Notes: generated from the letters alone by a model not told the origin. DNA of 64,000 nt from Haliea sp040221975 (GCA_040221975.1 JAVJWR010000002.1:67555-131554), one strand, 5' to 3'; counted from the stretch's first letter, positions 16,701 to 25,238 are shown. A program made the numbers and translations.

Positions 16701-17962
16701 GATCCGGTGGCCGGTTGCGCTCTGTTGGTCGCATACAAGGCAACCGGGCCGTGCGTCCAAACCATGCTCCAGTTTGCAGCATTCGTATCTTCAAGTGCTC
16801 TTCTGAACACCGGCTGGGAGTAGGGCTTGCTACCTGATTCTGATAATAGAACCACATAGTCAAATTCCCGGTTCGCGCTTCGTATCCAGGTTTCGTTGGC
16901 GGTGTGAAGTTTTCTTGCCATGATTTGCGGCAGGAGATGAAACCGCATTCTTTGTGCCATGGCAGCGTGGCCTTCCTGATAGAGTATGATCACATCGTTG
17001 GTATGGTTACCTGCCAGTTCCTTGATTGACGCCACCCCTTGGTAGTACTCCCCATCCCAATCCGCCAGCTTTTTCTCATGTAGTGTCTTGCCCGCGAACA
17101 GATGGCGGGTTTCAGCATTCTGACGGAACAGCTGTTGCAGCCAGAGGCCGTCCAGAATTGCCCACGTCAGCCCGGTGGCAAGGATTGCGGGCAGCCAGAG
17201 TGGGGGCGATAGATTGTCACGACGGGTAAACTGGCGCAGCAGCAGGATGATGATCATGCTGGTTGCCAGCCAAATGGCTATTGCCGGCACCGGATACATC
17301 AATGCCCCACTGGGCACGCCGCGGTAGGCGTTGATCGAGCGTTGGTCCCAGGGCGCAAACGCAGTCCACTCTGCCCACACCGCCTGCAGTATTCCGCTGT
17401 GACTGTAGGGCTCCAGCTCCAACCCATGTAGCTTCACCGCCTCCCCCCGCAGATCCCCGAAAAATCCCACCGCCAGTTCGGTAATCGTGCCTCTCCACTC
17501 CTCGTGGCGCAGCAGGTTGTGAAGGCGCGGCCCCTCCCCTGAGTAGTCCAGTTCCGCGAAGTGATTTTCCCCGGGCGCGTCTGCTCTCTGCCAGAACAGC
17601 ATGACTTGCAGGGCCGGATTGCGGCCTTCAATGTGGTAACGAAGGAAGGGGAACTGATCGGCACGGAACAGGCGCCGGTGCACCAGTACAGCGTGGTCCT
17701 CGGGCGGCACTTCAGCCAGCTCACTGATTATGGCGGCTGAGCCATCAACGCGGCTGTCTCCAGACACCACCGGCTGGAAGCGGTTGCCGGAGATGGCAAT
17801 CGGATCCGCCCTGTCGCCTTCGATGTAGGGCTTGAATTCGGGGTGGAACACGGGTACGAGCCATAGGTACCCGGGTATCAGCAGTGCTGCGCTGGCCGCG
17901 AGGGCTGCCACTGCCAACCCAAGGGCCTTCAGGAAGTCCCGGTTGCTGATAGTGGAGATCAT
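16697..17962 (-). CDS. Membrane protein with a large periplasmic domain, unknown function
   Basis: A protein of 421 residues. An N-terminal membrane anchor (12-35) is followed by about 190 soluble residues that look like a beta-rich domain (FLRYHIEGRNPALQVMLFW). Two further hydrophobic segments lie near residues 225-270, and a soluble C-terminal part ends in a repeatedly aromatic stretch (WSMVWTHGPVALYATN). I do not recognise the family. It is coupled to the GT39-like gene by an ATGA overlap, so both products probably act together at the inner membrane, perhaps in glycan or glycolipid modification. Confidence 0.6.
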   Translation of the reverse strand: MISTISNRDFLKALGLAVAALAASAALLIPGYLWLVPVFHPEFKPYIEGDRADPIAISGNRFQPVVSGDSRVDGSAAIISELAEVPPEDHAVLVHRRLFRADQFPFLRYHIEGRNPALQVMLFWQRADAPGENHFAELDYSGEGPRLHNLLRHEEWRGTITELAVGFFGDLRGEAVKLHGLELEPYSHSGILQAVWAEWTAFAPWDQRSINAYRGVPSGALMYPVPAIAIWLATSMIIILLLRQFTRRDNLSPPLWLPAILATGLTWAILDGLWLQQLFRQNAETRHLFAGKTLHEKKLADWDGEYYQGVASIKELAGNHTNDVIILYQEGHAAMAQRMRFHLLPQIMARKLHTANETWIRSANREFDYVVLLSESGSKPYSQPVFRRALEDTNAANWSMVWTHGPVALYATNRAQPATGS

Positions 17963-18064
17963 CGCAAGCGCGGGTCCCGATATTCAGGCAGATGACTGGT
18001 GGTTCGCATAGCGTGGAGCCGGGCTGTTTTTCGGGCGATTGTAGCATGCGGAATTGGGTGGGCA

Positions 18065-18111
18065 GGTCTCGTTTTGTAGCATTTCTCCAGAAATCGCAAC
18101 AAGGCGAGACC
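18065..18111. other. Inverted repeat in the 335-base gap upstream of the membrane-protein pair
   Basis: GGTCTCG (18065-18071) pairs with CGAGACC (18105-18111) around a 33-base loop, with partial extra pairing (TTTTGT/ACAAGG). The gap 17963-18297 otherwise holds the presumed promoter of the leftward membrane-protein genes and the left end of repeat copy 2. No gene is seen there. Confidence 0.35.
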
Positions 18112-18210
18112 CCACCATCCTGTCCCTGCCATCCGATGCCCCCACGTCCCCTCCGCCTTACCTGCCGGGAGGCGGAGCGAGCATTGTGCGGGCGGAATGC
18201 GATTGGACGG

Positions 18211-18260
18211 TTTTGATGTACCACTGCGGTCGCGAATTTGCGATGCTACTGATTCGGCAA
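18211..18260. repeat. Left end of repeat element, copy 2
   Basis: TTTTGATGTACCAC starts a block that aligns with copy 1 at 14282-14330. It lies about 40-85 bases upstream of the coiled-coil gene and could hold its promoter or leader. Confidence 0.6.
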
Positions 18261-18297
18261 GAGGCGGGCACTTGCCAGCGCCCGCAGGAGAGCTATC

Positions 18298-18663
18298 ATG
18301 GCGACATTGGCATTCGATTCGCTCAGGTATGCCCGCAGGCTGAGAGACGCAGGTGTGCCCGAGCCCCAGGCTGATGCGCAGGCGGAGCTCATGGCGGAAG
18401 CGTTTGGATTTTATGCAGACAACATCCTGACGAAGGATCACTTTGAGGCGGTGCTGGACGCCAAGCTGGATGCGCGGTTTGCGCAGCAGGATGCAAAACT
18501 CGACAGGCGCTTCGCGGAGATCGACAGGCACTGCCTCGAGCAGGATGCCAAGTTCGAGGGGCGTTTCAGCAAGCAGGATCGAACGCTGGACGTCCACACC
18601 TGGATGCTCGGCGTTCTCGTGCTTGGCGTTTTCGTGCCGCAGCTGAGGGCTTTGCTGGGCTGA
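18298..18663 (+). CDS. Small coiled-coil protein with C-terminal membrane anchor (DUF1640/CCDC90-like)
   Basis: A protein of 121 residues. The N-terminus has LRDAGVPEPQADAQAELMAE, the middle has repeated heptads built on KLDARFAQQDAKLDRRFAE and further copies of RF-x-x-x-D, and the last 20 residues are a hydrophobic helix (GVLVLGVFVPQLRALLG). This is the plan of DUF1640-like coiled-coil proteins of bacteria and the mitochondrial CCDC90 proteins. An AGGAG lies 8 bases before the ATG. The gene sits inside a repeat element whose other copy has lost it. Function is unknown. Confidence 0.7.
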   Translation: MATLAFDSLRYARRLRDAGVPEPQADAQAELMAEAFGFYADNILTKDHFEAVLDAKLDARFAQQDAKLDRRFAEIDRHCLEQDAKFEGRFSKQDRTLDVHTWMLGVLVLGVFVPQLRALLG

Positions 18664-18666
18664 AGT

Positions 18667-18731
18667 GGTGGCCTATATCGAAGTGCCTTTGTTCCAGGCG
18701 CTGGTTATAACCGAAAAACGTCTCCGCGGAG
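18667..18731. repeat. Right end of repeat element, copy 2
   Basis: It begins directly after the stop of the coiled-coil gene and ends in the same palindrome (CTCCGCGGAG) as copy 1. The final 27 bases are identical to 14464-14490. A shorter, weaker match (TATAACCGAAA plus GCGGAG) occurs near 15238-15264. Confidence 0.65.
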
Positions 18732-18913
18732 ATTCTGATCGGAATTGATCGCTAATGCAGGGGGCGGCCATCGAAGTACGCGATTTGATGACACGCATCA
18801 ATCAGGGGGGAGCGCCAGGAGCTGGATATCGGCCTTAGCAAAACCGAGTTCGGCTGGCAGGACTGCGCGTAGCCCAGGGCGCTATAGAAGCTGCACAGCC
18901 AGGGGCACGACGT

Positions 18914-19126
18914 GTGATTCTCCATGCCGCCGCTGAGAGGGCACCCTGGGGTCACTCCCACGTGCATATTCAGAGAGATAGAATGCTGGCAAAGTTCTGG
19001 CTTGAGCCACCAATTCTCGCCAGTTCGACTCGTTTCTCGCCGCAGGAACTTCGAAAACTTGAGAGACTTGTCGAGGAAAATTGTATAGTTTTATTGGAGG
19101 CTTGGGATGGGTACTTTAGCGGTTGA
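18914..19126 (+). pseudogene. Fragment of a DUF4160 protein
   Basis: The C-terminal two thirds match DUF4160: HVHIQRDRMLAKFWLEPP followed by SPQELRKLERLVEEN and a final EAWDGYFSG. The expected N-terminal strands before PPHVHV are not recognisable in this or neighbouring frames, so the 5' end is lost or scrambled. DUF4160 and DUF2442 genes usually come as overlapping pairs on mobile or accessory DNA and have been proposed as toxin-antitoxin-like modules. The partner overlaps the last 20 bases. The rest of 18732-18913 shows nothing recognisable. Confidence 0.65.
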
Positions 19127-19349
19127 GCTTCGTCCGTTGGCTCACAATGTCAGTTTTACAGAATATTCTATGAACGTCGATCTTGTGGACGGGCGCACTA
19201 TCTCAGTGCCGATCGCGTGGTTCCCAGCGCTTTCCAGGGCATCGCAGTCACAAAGAGAAAAATGGGAGCTCCTGGGAGATGGAGGGCATTCACTGGCCCG
19301 AAATTGACGAAGACTTGAGCGTTTCAGGCCTTCTGGCCGGCGCGAGGTA
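19107..19349 (+). pseudogene. Frameshifted DUF2442 gene
   Basis: The frame from ATG 19107 gives VDLVDGRTISVPIAWFP and QREKWELLGDG, then shifts and stops at 19307. Another frame continues exactly where expected with GIHWPEIDEDLSVSGLLAG up to the TAG at 19347. A loss of two bases (or gain of one) near 19280 explains this. The protein would otherwise be about 80 residues and complete. Together with the truncated DUF4160 gene, the pair is probably dead. Confidence 0.75.
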
Positions 19350-19410
19350 GGAGCAGCTAGAAAGACAAGCTTGTCGGGTGCTTTGTCATAGGCATACCGG
19401 TAAACGCCGA

Positions 19411-20457
19411 TCAAGACGCTGTCAGCCGAATCGCCAGCTCCAGCGCCGCCCGCAAACTCCCGTCACTCGCCTCCCCGGTACCCGCCAGGTCCAGCGCTGT
19501 GCCGTGGTCTACGCTGGTCCGTACAATCGGTAATCCCAAGGTGATGTTTACCGCATTGCCGAAACCCGCATATTTCAGCACCGGCAGGCCCTGGTCGTGG
19601 AACATGGCCAGGTAGGCGTCGGCCTGCTCCACCAGCTTGGGACTAAAGGCAGTATCCGCCGGCAGCGGCCCCAGCAGGTTCATGCCTTCACCTCGCAGCC
19701 TGTCCAGCACGGGACCGATTACCTCGATTTCCTCCCGCCCCAGGTGCCCGCCCTCGCCGGCGTGGGGATTCAGGCCGAGCACGGCGATGCAGGGTTCAAG
19801 GATGCCGAACTTGTTCTTCAGGTCAGCGTGGAGGATGTGCAGGGTGGTGGCCAATGACTCCGCAGTAATGGCCGCGGGAACCTGCGACAGCGGCAGGTGA
19901 GTCGTCGCCAGGGCGACCCGCAGTTCTCCCGCAGCAAGCAACATCACCACCCGGGCAGTACCGGTCTGCTCCGCCAGGAACTCGGTGTGGCCGCTGAAGG
20001 GGATACCGGCGTCGTTGATCACGGACTTCTGCACTGGCGCGGTGACCATGGCCTGGAACTGGCCGCTTGTGCAGCCGTCGACCGCGCGCTGCAGGGTCTC
20101 GACTACATAGGGCGCGTTGGCCACGTTGAGAACCCCGGGTTCCACCGCCTCAGCCAGGCCCGGCCCGGCCAGGCGCGGCCCGGCCTGGCGCGGCGCGGCC
20201 TGGCGCGGCTCGGCGCAGTCGCCACTGGCGGGCAGGACGCCAACAGTCCCCGCGGGCAAGGGATGGGACACACCGGCGAGGTCAATCACCTGCAATTGCA
20301 GCGGCAGCCCCAGCACTTGCGCCCGGGCTCGCAGCAGCTCCGGGTCGGCAATCACCACCAGCTCCGCTGCCCACTCGCTCTGGGCAATCATGGCGACGAT
20401 ATCCGGGCCGATCCCCGCCGGTTCCCCGGCGGTGATGGCGATCCTCGGCACCGTCAC
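19411..20457 (-). CDS. pdxA: 4-hydroxythreonine-4-phosphate dehydrogenase
   Basis: A protein of 348 residues in pyridoxal phosphate synthesis, oxidising 4-phosphohydroxy-threonine with NAD. It starts ITAGEPAGIGPDI, has VTAPVQKSVINDAG and FSGHTEFLA, and carries the metal ligands in TTHLPL, GLNPHAGEGG and MFHDQGL. It is about 20 residues longer than usual because of a 60-base insertion coding for four pentapeptides (PRQAA, PRQAG, PRLAG, PGLAE). The insertion lies in a variable loop before VLNVANAPYV, so activity is probably kept. It follows surA by 9 bases, likely in the lptD-surA-pdxA operon. Confidence 0.95.
   Translation of the reverse strand: MTVPRIAITAGEPAGIGPDIVAMIAQSEWAAELVVIADPELLRARAQVLGLPLQLQVIDLAGVSHPLPAGTVGVLPASGDCAEPRQAAPRQAGPRLAGPGLAEAVEPGVLNVANAPYVVETLQRAVDGCTSGQFQAMVTAPVQKSVINDAGIPFSGHTEFLAEQTGTARVVMLLAAGELRVALATTHLPLSQVPAAITAESLATTLHILHADLKNKFGILEPCIAVLGLNPHAGEGGHLGREEIEVIGPVLDRLRGEGMNLLGPLPADTAFSPKLVEQADAYLAMFHDQGLPVLKYAGFGNAVNITLGLPIVRTSVDHGTALDLAGTGEASDGSLRAALELAIRLTAS
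20149..20208. repeat. Four-copy 15-bp tandem repeat inside pdxA
   Basis: Four 15-base units at 20194-20208, 20179-20193, 20164-20178 and 20149-20163, read on the minus strand as CCGCGCCAGGCCGCG and close variants. The length is a multiple of three, so the frame is kept. The block is almost pure G+C and probably arose by slippage. Confidence 0.9.
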
Positions 20458-20466
20458 GGGCTGCGC

Positions 20467-21750
20467 CTACTTGATGTCGACGTAGGCTTCGTCGCGGATC
20501 TTGCGCAGCCAGGCGTCCAGTTCTTCCTCGTACTTGCGCTGGTGCAGGGCCTCGGTGGCGCGGGCGCGGATAGCCTGGCGGGTCATGTCCTGCTCGCGCC
20601 GCTCCAGCACCTCAAGTACGTGCCAGCCGAACTGGCTCTGTACCGGGTCGGACAGTTCGCCGACCGGGGTCTCCGCCATGGCCGCCTCGAACTCGGGCAC
20701 CATTTGCCCGGGGGTGGTCCAGCCGAGGTCGCCGCCCTCGGCCGCGGAGCCAATGTCCTCGGAGAATTCCCGGGCGAGGTCGGCAAAGTCTTCACCCGCC
20801 TCGGCGCGCTCCTTCAGGCTGGCGACCAGGTCGCGGGCCTGTTCGTCGGTCATGATTTCGGAGGGCCGCACCAGGATGTGGCGCACGCGGGTCTGTTCCA
20901 CCATCTGGTCACCACCACCGCGCATGTCCGCCATGTGCACCAGGTGCAGGCCGGAGGGGCTGCGGATGGGGTCGGAAGTGGCGCCGGTTTCCAGGCCGGG
21001 GGCCACATCGCTGAACAGGCTCGGCAGGTCATCGGCCTTGAGCCAACCGAGGTCGCCACCGGAAAACGGGTAGCGGTCGGTGCTGCCGGAAATGACCTGG
21101 TCGAATGCTTCGCCACCGCGGATCCGCCGCAGCAGACCCTCCAGGTAGGTGCGGGCCGTCTCGACCTCGCTCTCGGGCGCCTCGGGCGCCAGTGGCAGCA
21201 GGGCGTGCTGGATGCGGTACTCGGGCTGGCTGAGTTCCTGGCCCTCGGAGGAGGCGAGGAAATTGTTGACCTCCTGCTCCGATATCTGGATACGCTGGTT
21301 GACGTTACCGGACTGGACCCGCTGAATGATCATTTCACGCCTGATCTGCTCGCGCATGGCGGCGTAGGACTGACCCTCCTGCTCCAGCATGACCCGGAAC
21401 TGCTCCAGGCTCATGCGGTTCTGGGCGGCGATGCGCTCCAGGGCGGCATTGAGCTGGGCATCGCTGATGCGAGCGCCCACCCGGTTGCCCATTTGCAGCT
21501 GAATGCTCTCGATGATCAGCCTGTCCAGGGTTTCGCGAATCAGCACATCCTCGGGGGGCAGCTCCATGCCGCGGGACTGCAGGGTCTGGGTGATGCTCTG
21601 GACCCTTTCCCGCAGCTCGCTGGCCATGATGACGTCGTCATCGACGATAGCCACCACCTGGTCCAGCATTTGGGTCTGGGCTTGTGCAGGCAGCCCCAGC
21701 AGCAGTGAGGTGGCGAGGCCGGCGGCCAGCAGTAAGGATTTAATAGTCAC
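20467..21750 (-). CDS. surA: Periplasmic chaperone/peptidyl-prolyl isomerase SurA
   Basis: A protein of 427 residues. The signal peptide is about 1-25, ending around PAQAQ. A SurA N-terminal domain begins with QMLDQVVAIVDDDVI. Two parvulin domains follow, one around TRVRHILVRPSEIMTDEQA and one with DLGWTTPGQMVPEFEAA and QFGWHVLEVL. The second domain is the one with the usual active-site pattern. It escorts outer-membrane proteins such as LptD, whose gene lies immediately upstream and overlaps its start by 11 bases. Confidence 0.95.
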   Translation of the reverse strand: MTIKSLLLAAGLATSLLLGLPAQAQTQMLDQVVAIVDDDVIMASELRERVQSITQTLQSRGMELPPEDVLIRETLDRLIIESIQLQMGNRVGARISDAQLNAALERIAAQNRMSLEQFRVMLEQEGQSYAAMREQIRREMIIQRVQSGNVNQRIQISEQEVNNFLASSEGQELSQPEYRIQHALLPLAPEAPESEVETARTYLEGLLRRIRGGEAFDQVISGSTDRYPFSGGDLGWLKADDLPSLFSDVAPGLETGATSDPIRSPSGLHLVHMADMRGGGDQMVEQTRVRHILVRPSEIMTDEQARDLVASLKERAEAGEDFADLAREFSEDIGSAAEGGDLGWTTPGQMVPEFEAAMAETPVGELSDPVQSQFGWHVLEVLERREQDMTRQAIRARATEALHQRKYEEELDAWLRKIRDEAYVDIK

Positions 21751-24115
21751 GATCGTTGAAACCTCGAATCATATCTTCAAGCAGGTCGGTAACCCGGTTA
21801 CCAAAGCCGCCCATGCCCTTGAGTACGACTTGGACCTGTGTGGAGTGCTCCCGTTCCAGATCGGGGTTGGAGAAATCGGGATTCTGGCCGGGGACGGTAT
21901 CTATGTAGCGCAGATGTAACAGGCGCACGCGCCAGCAGCAGGTATCGTATTCGATTCCGAACATATCTTCCACGCTGGTGCTGCCCTCGACACTGAAGTT
22001 GAGCGCCGCAAACACACTCCAGCGCTCGTCCACCGGGTAATAAGCCGACAGGTGCGCCTGCTCGGTGACGACATCCCGGTCGACCAGGGTGACCGGGCGG
22101 CGGTAGGAATAGCCGACGTTGAAGACCGCGCGGTCCCTGCGCTGATAGCTGGCGTGCAGGCTGCCGGCATTCATATTGCCGCTGTCCGGGTCCCACACCA
22201 GGCTGTTGCGCAGGCTCAGGCGCTGATTGGGAAAGAAGTTCAGGTCCGCCGCCATTTCCGAACTGGCCTGGTCCAGCACTTCGTCCCGTGGGTCCAGCCG
22301 CACCCGGCGGTCGCGCAGGTAGAAGGTCTGGCCGAGGCTGGCGTTCAGGTATTCGCGGCCGTCCTCCTGGCTGATGTAGCGGGTGGTCAGGCCCAGGGAT
22401 ATCTGGTTGGCATCATCGAGACGGTCGCGCCCGGAGAACCGCGTCTCCCGGAACAGCTGGTTGTAGCTGAAGGTCAGCTCGGCGCTGTCGAAATCGGGCT
22501 GGGTGGACTGGTTGTCGTACTCGCTGACCAGATAGTAGGCCCGTGGCTCCAGGGTCTGCAGCAGGTTCCGCCCCGCCAGTTTGGTGGCGCGTTCGAAGAA
22601 CAGGCCGCCGTCGATGCTGAGCAGTCCCGACCCGGCCGAGGGGCTGTCGCTGCCGAGCAGGCCGCGGTCGTTCAGTTCGTATTCCAGATAGCGGTACTTG
22701 GCGGTGGGCTTGAGGAAGCCGTATTGCCACAGCAACGGCAGGGTGGCGCCGCCCTCCATGTACAGTCGCTGGCCGGTGACGCGTTCTGAATCCGAATCAA
22801 AGTAGGAATATTGGGCAAGGAAGATCGGGTCGAGCTGGAAGGGCGTGTTGTCGCCGCGAAAGCTCGCGGTAATCTGCGGCAGCTTCTTGTAGTCCTCGAC
22901 GATATCGTCGGCCAGGGTCTGGAACTGCTGGAATTCCATGCCCACCAGCCAGTCCTCGCCCAGGTAGTCAACGGAACCCAGCTGCAGGAGGTTGGTCTTG
23001 CGCTGGGTATCCAGGTTGGAGGTGTCAAGATCCTTGAAATAGTCGACATCGCTGACCTTGCTGTAATCGACTCGCGAGCGCCAGCGCTGCTCGAACAGGC
23101 CGTAGTGTTCGACATTGGCCAGCCAGCGGTTGTCGCCGCTTTCCTGCGGCCGGTCCCGCTGCAGGCGGTCATCGCTGGGCATGTAGGCCCCGCCGACGGA
23201 CCAGAAGCCGGTATGGCGGTTGAGATAGCGCGCCTCCAGCTCGTGGTTGAGGCCGCGATCCTGGATCAGGCGCGGTGTGTACAGCAGGTCGTAGTTCGGG
23301 GCCAGGTTGAAATAGATCGGCACCGCCAGGTCCAGACCGCCGTTGGTATCGGAGCTGATGTCGGGCCAGAGCAGGCCGGTACGACGCCGGTCGTCCAGCG
23401 GAAAGCGGATCCACGGTATGTAGAGCACGGGCACGCCGGCCAGGTCCAGCTTGGCGCCGGTGGCGGTACCCAGGCCTTCCTCCAGATCCAGCTTGATGCT
23501 GTCGGCACGAATGGCCCACTCTACGTCGTCCGGCGCGCAGTAGGACATGCTGCCGTCGCGGATGAACAGCTTGCCCGCCCCGTCCCGGCGCAGCTGGCCG
23601 GCGCTGCCGTGGATGTGCTGCTGGTGCAGCACGAATTCACTGTCGCGGATGCTGGCTTCGCCTGTGTCCGCGGAATACTGGGCCTCCTGGCCGCGCAGCA
23701 GCAGGCCGGGTTCGCGCAGGGTGATGCCCCCGGACACGGTGCCCTCGCGCTCGATGCGGTCGAAGTAGGCGTCCTCACCCCGCAGCTGTCGATAGCCCTG
23801 GTCCACGGCCACCCCGCCGCGCAGGTAGACATCGTCGCCCAGCAGTTCGGATTCGGTGGCGCTGGCGCGAATGTCGGAGCTGGCGGGCGTGTCGCTGAGA
23901 TCAGATTCGGCCAGCGGGTCCAGGTAGCGGCCGCCGCAGCGGCGGCAGTGCTTGTCGCGCAGCGCCTCCGGCACGGATTGCAGTGGTACCCAGTCCAGCC
24001 CGGCGCTGTCACTGGCCCGGGCGAGCCCGGTGGTCAGAGCGGGCAGGACCAGGCTCAGGGCAACGGCGAGAAGGCGCAACCGGGGTTCGGCAGGGCTGTG
24101 CGGGCGCGGATTCAT
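21740..24115 (-). CDS. lptD: LPS-assembly outer-membrane protein LptD
   Basis: About 791 residues from the ATG at 24115. An in-frame ATG at 24130 is an alternative, and the longer open frame to 24307 overlaps amgK and is not believed. A signal peptide around LAVALSLVLPALTTGLARAS precedes a CRRCGGRY pair, then an OstA/LptA-like beta-jellyroll (LRGQEAQYSADTGEASI), then a long barrel domain. DTCCWRVRLLHLRY near the C-terminus supplies the second cysteine pair for the inter-domain disulfides. LptD with LptE inserts LPS in the outer leaflet. Confidence 0.95.
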   Translation of the reverse strand: MNPRPHSPAEPRLRLLAVALSLVLPALTTGLARASDSAGLDWVPLQSVPEALRDKHCRRCGGRYLDPLAESDLSDTPASSDIRASATESELLGDDVYLRGGVAVDQGYRQLRGEDAYFDRIEREGTVSGGITLREPGLLLRGQEAQYSADTGEASIRDSEFVLHQQHIHGSAGQLRRDGAGKLFIRDGSMSYCAPDDVEWAIRADSIKLDLEEGLGTATGAKLDLAGVPVLYIPWIRFPLDDRRRTGLLWPDISSDTNGGLDLAVPIYFNLAPNYDLLYTPRLIQDRGLNHELEARYLNRHTGFWSVGGAYMPSDDRLQRDRPQESGDNRWLANVEHYGLFEQRWRSRVDYSKVSDVDYFKDLDTSNLDTQRKTNLLQLGSVDYLGEDWLVGMEFQQFQTLADDIVEDYKKLPQITASFRGDNTPFQLDPIFLAQYSYFDSDSERVTGQRLYMEGGATLPLLWQYGFLKPTAKYRYLEYELNDRGLLGSDSPSAGSGLLSIDGGLFFERATKLAGRNLLQTLEPRAYYLVSEYDNQSTQPDFDSAELTFSYNQLFRETRFSGRDRLDDANQISLGLTTRYISQEDGREYLNASLGQTFYLRDRRVRLDPRDEVLDQASSEMAADLNFFPNQRLSLRNSLVWDPDSGNMNAGSLHASYQRRDRAVFNVGYSYRRPVTLVDRDVVTEQAHLSAYYPVDERWSVFAALNFSVEGSTSVEDMFGIEYDTCCWRVRLLHLRYIDTVPGQNPDFSNPDLEREHSTQVQVVLKGMGGFGNRVTDLLEDMIRGFNDRDY

Positions 24116-24203
24116 CAGGGCAAGATGCATTTTCTGGTATAAAACGGGATGATAAAGCATCACCCCGGGCTTGTCCGGGACTTTTTTGCCACAGGAGCCC
24201 TCC

Positions 24204-25238
24204 TTGCCGATCCCTTCGCCACAACTGCTGCCCTGGGCGCTGGCCGCCCTCGACCAGTCCCCGACAACCCCGGCGGTACTGTTGCCCGTGGCGGGCGATG
24301 CCAGCAACCGCCGCTATTTTCGCCTGCAGTGGCCCGGGCGCACCGCCATAGTGCTGGAGTCGCCGCCGGCGACAGAGAAAAACCGCGAGTTCCTGGCCAT
24401 GCGCCAGCTGCTGGAGCGTGCGGGGGTGCGGGTACCTAAACTGCTGGGGGCGGATCTGGACCGGGGATTCCTGTTGCTGGAGGACCTGGGTGACCGGCTG
24501 CTGCTGGGTGAACTCGGTGCCGCGACCGTGGAGGCACACTACGCTCGCGCGCTTGCGGTCCTGCGCCAGCTGGCCGCGGTCGATCCCGGGGCGCTGGTTG
24601 CCCTGCCGGTCTATGATCGTGCCCTGCTGGCGGAGGAGTTCAGCCGCTTCCCCGCCTGGTTCCTGCAGCAACTGCTGGGCCTGGTGCTGACGGATGCGGA
24701 AATCCACCTGCTGGCGGAACTGGACGGCCTGCTGATCGGTAGCGCACTGGCACAGCCTCAGGTGCTGGTGCATCGGGACTTTCACAGCCGCAACCTGATG
24801 TGCCTCGGCGGCGCTGAGCTGGCGGTGATCGATTTCCAGGACGCCGTGGTGGGGCCGGTCACCTACGACGCGGTATCGCTGCTGAAGGACTGTTACATCT
24901 ACTGGCCGCGGGAGCAGGTGACGGCCTGGGCGCTGGCCCACCGTGACGCCCTGCGCGCGCAGGGGCTACTGCCCGCGGTGGATGATGCCACCTTTTTGCG
25001 CTGGCTGGACTGGATGGGGCTGCAGCGGCATCTGAAGGTGCTGGGCACCTTCGCCCGCCTGTATCTGCGCGACGGGAAATCCGCCTATCTGCAGGACCTG
25101 CCGCTGGTGATCACCCATGTTCGCGAGGTATTGGCCGCCCACGCCGGCGAAACCGCGGTACTGGATAACTTTAGCGACTGGTTCGAACAGCGTCTGCAGC
25201 CGGTCATTGCGCAGCAGCCCTGGAGCGTGTCGCGGTGA
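24204..25238 (+). CDS. amgK: N-acetylmuramate/N-acetylglucosamine kinase (aminoglycoside phosphotransferase family)
   Basis: A kinase of about 344 residues from a TTG at 24204, which has an AGGAG six bases upstream. The frame is open to a TTG at 24171. It has the APH-fold hallmarks VHRDFHSRNLM (catalytic loop) and AVIDFQDAVVGPVTYDAVSL (metal-binding DFQDA). A TATAAA at 24138-24143 may be its -10 box in the space shared with lptD. In pseudomonads AmgK phosphorylates recovered MurNAc at C1 and passes it to MurU, which is encoded next with a GTGA overlap. Confidence 0.9.
   Translation: MPIPSPQLLPWALAALDQSPTTPAVLLPVAGDASNRRYFRLQWPGRTAIVLESPPATEKNREFLAMRQLLERAGVRVPKLLGADLDRGFLLLEDLGDRLLLGELGAATVEAHYARALAVLRQLAAVDPGALVALPVYDRALLAEEFSRFPAWFLQQLLGLVLTDAEIHLLAELDGLLIGSALAQPQVLVHRDFHSRNLMCLGGAELAVIDFQDAVVGPVTYDAVSLLKDCYIYWPREQVTAWALAHRDALRAQGLLPAVDDATFLRWLDWMGLQRHLKVLGTFARLYLRDGKSAYLQDLPLVITHVREVLAAHAGETAVLDNFSDWFEQRLQPVIAQQPWSVSR

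Noticed and set aside
19897..21708. Long rightward open frame of about 600 codons
   Set aside because: It is antisense to pdxA and surA, which have clear motifs. The product is low-complexity (Gly, His, Gln, Leu) as expected from the opposite strand of GC-rich genes.
22811..24142. Rightward frame of about 440 codons opposite lptD
   Set aside because: Antisense to a gene with signal peptide and cysteine pairs; the composition is typical of a shadow.
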